This document shows, in pieces, positions 60,357 through 64,000 of a stretch of 64,000 nucleotides of DNA. Each line of letters opens with the position of its first letter. The stretch's first letter is position 1. A model generated the notes under the pieces. The model worked only from the letters and a program-made list of their open reading frames with translations. It ran no database searches and was not told the origin of the DNA. The stretch lies in contig NZ_FOGI01000011.1 of the NCBI RefSeq assembly GCF_900111175.1, positions 238,762 to 302,761 on the forward strand. Direction: 5' to 3'. Made by a program: the position numbers and the translations under genes. Source of the DNA: Actinokineospora terrae (GTDB lineage Bacteria > Actinomycetota > Actinomycetes > Mycobacteriales > Pseudonocardiaceae).

Positions 60357-63300
60357 ATGGTCGACCCGCCCGGCGCGTTCGGCGAACTCCTCCGCTCGCA
60401 CCGGACCCGGGTGGGCCTCACCCAGCAGCAGCTCGCCGAGCGCTCGGGGGTGAGCGTGCGGGCGCTGCGCTACATCGAGCGCGGCGAGGTCGGCATGCCG
60501 CGGGCGGACTCGCTGCGCAGGCTCGCCACCGCGCTCGGCGTCACCCCGGAGGCGCTGGCCGAGGGCGCCGCCGCCCCGGCCAAGCCCGCGCGGCCCACCC
60601 ACCTGGTGCTGGGCGTCCTCGGCTCGTTCACCGTGGCCCAGGGCGAGAAGGAGATCACCGTGGGCGCGCTCAAGCAGCGCATCCTGTTCGCCCTGCTCGC
60701 CCTGCACCCCAACCGGCCGGTCAGCCGCGAGGAGATCGTCGACGTCCTGTGGGGCGACGACCCGCCGGAGAGCAGCCTCGGCCTGATCCACACCTACGCC
60801 TCCCGGCTGCGCCGCGTCCTGGTCGCCGCGGGCAAGCGCAACGCCGCGGTGATCAACGCGACGCCTGCCGGCTACAAGCTCAGCGTGCGGCCTGATCAGC
60901 TGGACACGCTGCGCTTCGAGGACCTGGTGCGCCGGGCTCGTCTGGTCCGCGGCAGCGACCCGGACCAGGCCGCCGACCTGCTCGACGAGGCACTGGCCTG
61001 TTGGCGCGGCCCCGTACTGGCAGACCTACCGGCAAGAATGCGCAAGCACCCCGCCGCGGTAGCGCTGACGGCAAGGCGCCGCGAGGTAGCGCTCACTCAC
61101 GCCGATGTCGCTCTCTCGCTCGGTAGGCACGCCAGGGTCGTTGCCGGTATCCGGTCGTTGGCGCACGAGGAGCCGCTGCACGAGGGACTGCACGCCCGGC
61201 TGATGCTGGGTCTTGCCGGTACCGGCGAGCAGGCCGAGGCGCTGCGTGTGTTCGCCGACATCCGCACCCGCCTCGACGACGAGCTCGGCGTCGAACCCGG
61301 CCTGGAGATCCAGGACGCCCACCTGCGGGTGCTGCGCGACCGCCCGCCGCCGCCCACCGTGCCCGAGCCCGTCGCGCAGCGCCCGCCCGCGCAGCTGCCC
61401 GCCGAGACGCCCGGGTTCGTCGGCCGGGCGCAGCCGCTGACCGACCTCGACGACCTGCTCGACCACGTCGAGGGCAGCCCCGGCGTGGCGATCGTCGCGC
61501 TCTCGGGCACCGCGGGCGTCGGCAAGACGGCGCTGGCGCTGCGCTGGGCGCACCGGGCGCGCGACCGGTTCCCCGACGGGCAGCTCAGCGTCAACCTGCA
61601 CGGCTACGCCTCCGGCACCCCGCTGACCACCCAGGAGGTGCTGGTCCGGTTCCTGCACGCGCTCGGCGTCGCCCCCGAGCGGGTGCCGATCGACCCGGAC
61701 GAGGCCGCGGGCCTGTACCGGACGCTGCTGACCGGCAGGCGGGTGCTGGTGCTGCTGGACAACGCCGCGACCGCCGAGCAGGTGCGGCCGCTGCTGCCCG
61801 GCTCGTCCGGCTGCCTGGTGCTGGTCACCAGCCGCGACCGGCTCACCGGGCTGACCGCGCAGGACGGTGCCCACCAGGTGCCGCTCGACGTGCTCGACCC
61901 GGCCGAGGCGGTCGACCTGCTCGGCAGGCTGGTCGGGGTCGGCCGGATGCGCCGCGAGCCCGACGCCGCCGCCGAGATGGCCGCGATCTGCGGGCACCTG
62001 CCGCTGGCGCTGCGCATCGCGGGCGCGAACCTGGCCATCCGGCCGCTGATCAGCATCGCCGACTACACCCAGGAGCTGCGCGAGCGCGGCCGGATGTCCG
62101 GGCTGACGGTGGCGGGCGACGAGTCGGGCGCGGTCAGGGCCGCCTTCGACCTGTCCTACGAGAAGCTGGTCCCCGCCGCGCGCAGGCTGTTCCGGCTGCT
62201 CGGCGTGGTGCCCGGCGCGGACGTCGACGCCGAGGCCGCCGCGGAGCTCAGCGGGCTCGCGCTCAACGACGCGACCCGGCTGCTGCGGGTGCTCGACCAC
62301 GGCAACCTGATCCGCGAGCACGCCAGGGGCCGCTACACCTTCCACGACCTGCTGCGCGAGTACGCCTCCGGCCGGGCCGACGCCGAGGACGCCGAGACCG
62401 ACCGGGTCACCGCCGTGGTGGCGCTGTTCGACCACTACCTGCGCGAGATCGAGGCGCACAGCGCGGTGCTGTGGCGGGTCGGCGCGATGCCCGAGCACGG
62501 CTCGGAGGAGAAGGCCATCGCCTGGCTGGACGCAGAGCGGGCCAACCTCGTCGCTGCCGCTACCGCCGCGTCCGGGCTGGGGCTGCACCGTTACGCGTGG
62601 CGCTTCGCTGAGGCTCTTAGGCCGTACTTCTGGAACCGGGGCCACGGCGCTGACGGCCTCGCGGTGGGGCACGCCGCTCTAGCCGCGGCCAGGGGCGCCA
62701 AGAACCTGGACGCCGAGGCTTCCGTGCACGATCTGCTCGGCCTGATCCACACGAACCTCAGCGACTACGTGGCCGCGATCGAGAGCCACCGGTGGGCGCT
62801 AGAGCTGAGTCAGTCCACTGGCAACCGGATCGTGGAGGCGGCCGCACTGCACAACCTGGGCCGTGCGCACTCCCAACTCGGGCAGCCGGCGCAGGCGTCG
62901 TCGTTCTATGAACAGGCCCTGGATCTGAACCGGGTCATCGGCAACCGCTTCGGCGAGGCGGGCGCGTTGAACTACCTCGGCGGGACAGCGCTATCGCTGG
63001 GCCGACCGCAGCAGGCCATAGAGCGTCACACCGAGGCCCTGGAACTCAGTACCCGCATCGGCAACCGGCACGTACAGGCTGCCGCCTGCCAAGGACTCGG
63101 TCTGGCCCACTGGGCGATGGGTGACCTACCGAAGGCCGCGCAGCGCTACCGCGAAGGCATGGCCATCTGCCGCCGGTACGGCTACCGCCACGGCGAGGTC
63201 AGCATGCTCATCTGCCTCGCGGAGACAGGCTGCGACGCGGGCGACTACGCCACCTCCGCCGCCCAGGTCCGCAAGGCCATGGACGCGGGCAGGCAACTCG

Positions 63301-63836
63301 GCGAACGCAGGCACGAGGTCAGCGGCCTGGACATCCTGGCGACCATCCAGCAGCGCACGGGGGAGTGGTCGTCGGCGGCCACCCACTACACCCGGGCGCT
63401 GAGCCTGGCCCGCGAGATCCGGTTCGGCTTCGGCGAGGCCTCGGTGCTCACCGGCCTGTGCGCGCTGTTCCGCCGCACCGGCGACCCCCGCTCGGCCATC
63501 GAGCACGGCACCGGCGCGCTCGCCCTGATGCGCGACACCGGCATGCGGCTGCTGGAGGTCAGGGCGCTCACCGAACTGGCCCACGCCCACCTCGACAGCG
63601 GCGACGGCCACCGGGCCACCGAGCACATCGACCGCGGCCTGGAGATCGCCCAGCGCACCGGCCAGCAACTGGCCGAGGCCAGGGCCCGGCACGTCCGCGC
63701 CCTGGTCCGCCAACTGGACGGCGACCGCCCCGGCGCCGTCTCCGACTGGCGCGCCGCCCTCCCCGTCTTCGAACGCCTAGGAGTCCCCGAAGGCGCCCAC
63801 GTCCGCGCCCTCCTCTCCGCCTTCAGCGCCGACTGA
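60357..63836 (+). CDS. XRE-BTAD-NB-ARC-TPR (AfsR/SARP-type) regulator
   Basis: 1159 residues from ATG with AAGGGGAG upstream. Residues about 8-62 are an XRE HTH (FGELLRSHRTRVGLTQQQLAERSGVSVRALRYIERGEVGMP). About 82-160 are an OmpR-type DNA-binding domain and 165-315 a BTAD. About 335-620 form an NB-ARC ATPase: Walker A GTAGVGKTALALR, RVLVLLDNA, LPLALRIAG. About 690-1150 are TPR repeats (AALHNLGRAHSQLG, GALNYLGGTALSLG). These cytoplasmic activators often control secondary metabolism. Two DNA-binding domains in one chain are notable. Confidence 0.93.
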   Translation: MVDPPGAFGELLRSHRTRVGLTQQQLAERSGVSVRALRYIERGEVGMPRADSLRRLATALGVTPEALAEGAAAPAKPARPTHLVLGVLGSFTVAQGEKEITVGALKQRILFALLALHPNRPVSREEIVDVLWGDDPPESSLGLIHTYASRLRRVLVAAGKRNAAVINATPAGYKLSVRPDQLDTLRFEDLVRRARLVRGSDPDQAADLLDEALACWRGPVLADLPARMRKHPAAVALTARRREVALTHADVALSLGRHARVVAGIRSLAHEEPLHEGLHARLMLGLAGTGEQAEALRVFADIRTRLDDELGVEPGLEIQDAHLRVLRDRPPPPTVPEPVAQRPPAQLPAETPGFVGRAQPLTDLDDLLDHVEGSPGVAIVALSGTAGVGKTALALRWAHRARDRFPDGQLSVNLHGYASGTPLTTQEVLVRFLHALGVAPERVPIDPDEAAGLYRTLLTGRRVLVLLDNAATAEQVRPLLPGSSGCLVLVTSRDRLTGLTAQDGAHQVPLDVLDPAEAVDLLGRLVGVGRMRREPDAAAEMAAICGHLPLALRIAGANLAIRPLISIADYTQELRERGRMSGLTVAGDESGAVRAAFDLSYEKLVPAARRLFRLLGVVPGADVDAEAAAELSGLALNDATRLLRVLDHGNLIREHARGRYTFHDLLREYASGRADAEDAETDRVTAVVALFDHYLREIEAHSAVLWRVGAMPEHGSEEKAIAWLDAERANLVAAATAASGLGLHRYAWRFAEALRPYFWNRGHGADGLAVGHAALAAARGAKNLDAEASVHDLLGLIHTNLSDYVAAIESHRWALELSQSTGNRIVEAAALHNLGRAHSQLGQPAQASSFYEQALDLNRVIGNRFGEAGALNYLGGTALSLGRPQQAIERHTEALELSTRIGNRHVQAAACQGLGLAHWAMGDLPKAAQRYREGMAICRRYGYRHGEVSMLICLAETGCDAGDYATSAAQVRKAMDAGRQLGERRHEVSGLDILATIQQRTGEWSSAATHYTRALSLAREIRFGFGEASVLTGLCALFRRTGDPRSAIEHGTGALALMRDTGMRLLEVRALTELAHAHLDSGDGHRATEHIDRGLEIAQRTGQQLAEARARHVRALVRQLDGDRPGAVSDWRAALPVFERLGVPEGAHVRALLSAFSAD

Positions 63837-64000
63837 CCCACCACCCGCCCAGCCCCCCGCCCCCCCGTCTCGGACCCGCCTGGGCCCCATCGAGCACTCC
63901 CAGCCCACCACCCCCGGCCCGAAGACGCACCCGACCGCCTCACCCGGCCACCGTCATTGCCCCGGCCCCGCCCGTCGAGGCCCTCGCGCGCCCAACTGCT
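63837..64000. other. Gene-free right edge
   Basis: 164 nt of C-rich DNA to the window end. No gene, terminator or repeat recognised. Confidence 0.4.

Overview
The window is high-GC (about 70-75%) actinobacterial DNA. GTG starts, very short 5' ends with a -10-like TANNNT box 6-8 nt before the start codon, and gene orders shared with Mycobacterium tuberculosis (dinG, pncB, clpS, DUF2017, P1 peptidase, mec-cysO-cysM, rhomboid, murI, MBL hydrolase, rph, rdgB; also ctaD-serB) point to a mycolate-less relative such as a Pseudonocardiaceae member (my guess is an Actinokineospora/Saccharothrix-like genus; this is inference from style and synteny only).

Layout. 1-3.2 kb: the end of a phosphate-transport-like locus, with a threonine-rich LAxTG surface protein, a sortase-fold protein lacking its catalytic residues, and PstB. 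3.2-6.7 kb: STAS protein, ankyrin protein, a secreted CAP protein, and a divergent ECF-sigma protein fused to a membrane-anchored CAP domain. 6.7-8.3 kb: DGPF protein plus its ECF sigma factor. 8.3-14 kb: lactate-utilisation genes split around tex (lutB-lutA to the left, lutC to the right), with a dispersed structured repeat just before lutC. 14-20 kb: VWA/Calx-beta surface protein, CspA, a TetR-regulated FAD monooxygenase, an M50-like peptidase and a second TetR. 20-25 kb: proA, ctaD, serB. 25-28.4 kb: LysR/EamA pair, a Pth2-like protein, a conserved hypothetical. 28.4-38.5 kb: dinG and pncA-pncB on the minus strand, separated by an accessory island that holds a choice-of-anchor P protein, an S1-domain protein with an upstream mini-ORF, a second copy of the dispersed repeat, a GT2 and exosortase-like pair, a second choice-of-anchor P protein with a C-terminal membrane tail, a 53-residue LAxTG microprotein and wecB. 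38.6-46.9 kb: the clpS to rdgB block with the Mec-CysO-CysM cysteine route. 46.9-48.9 kb: minus-strand lipoproteins and Bcp. 48.9-50.2 kb: gene-free DNA with an approximately 85-bp degenerate tandem array ending beside a short-variable-arm tRNA-Leu(UAG). 50.3-53.9 kb: DUF3618, HicB-like protein, TetR and a Baeyer-Villiger-type monooxygenase, smpB and a 58-residue membrane protein. 53.9-55.5 kb: a minus-strand operon of HTH regulator, EACC1-like protein and an unassigned protein. 55.6-64 kb: an LCP ligase, a phospholipase A2-multipass membrane fusion and a large XRE-BTAD-NB-ARC-TPR regulator.

How the parts connect. The mec-cysO-cysM genes form a sulfur-carrier cysteine pathway, and the CysO tail ends in GGAR rather than GG, so the JAMM peptidase would have to trim it. 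The exosortase-like enzyme, its overlapping glycosyltransferase and the divergently encoded membrane-tailed protein look like one surface-anchoring unit. XRE-EACC1-unknown looks like a small conflict-system operon. The strongest undescribed signals are the dispersed element at 13.0-13.4 and 31.8-32.1 kb, whose two copies show a compensatory base-pair change in a 24-bp arm, and the sigma-factor/CAP fusion.
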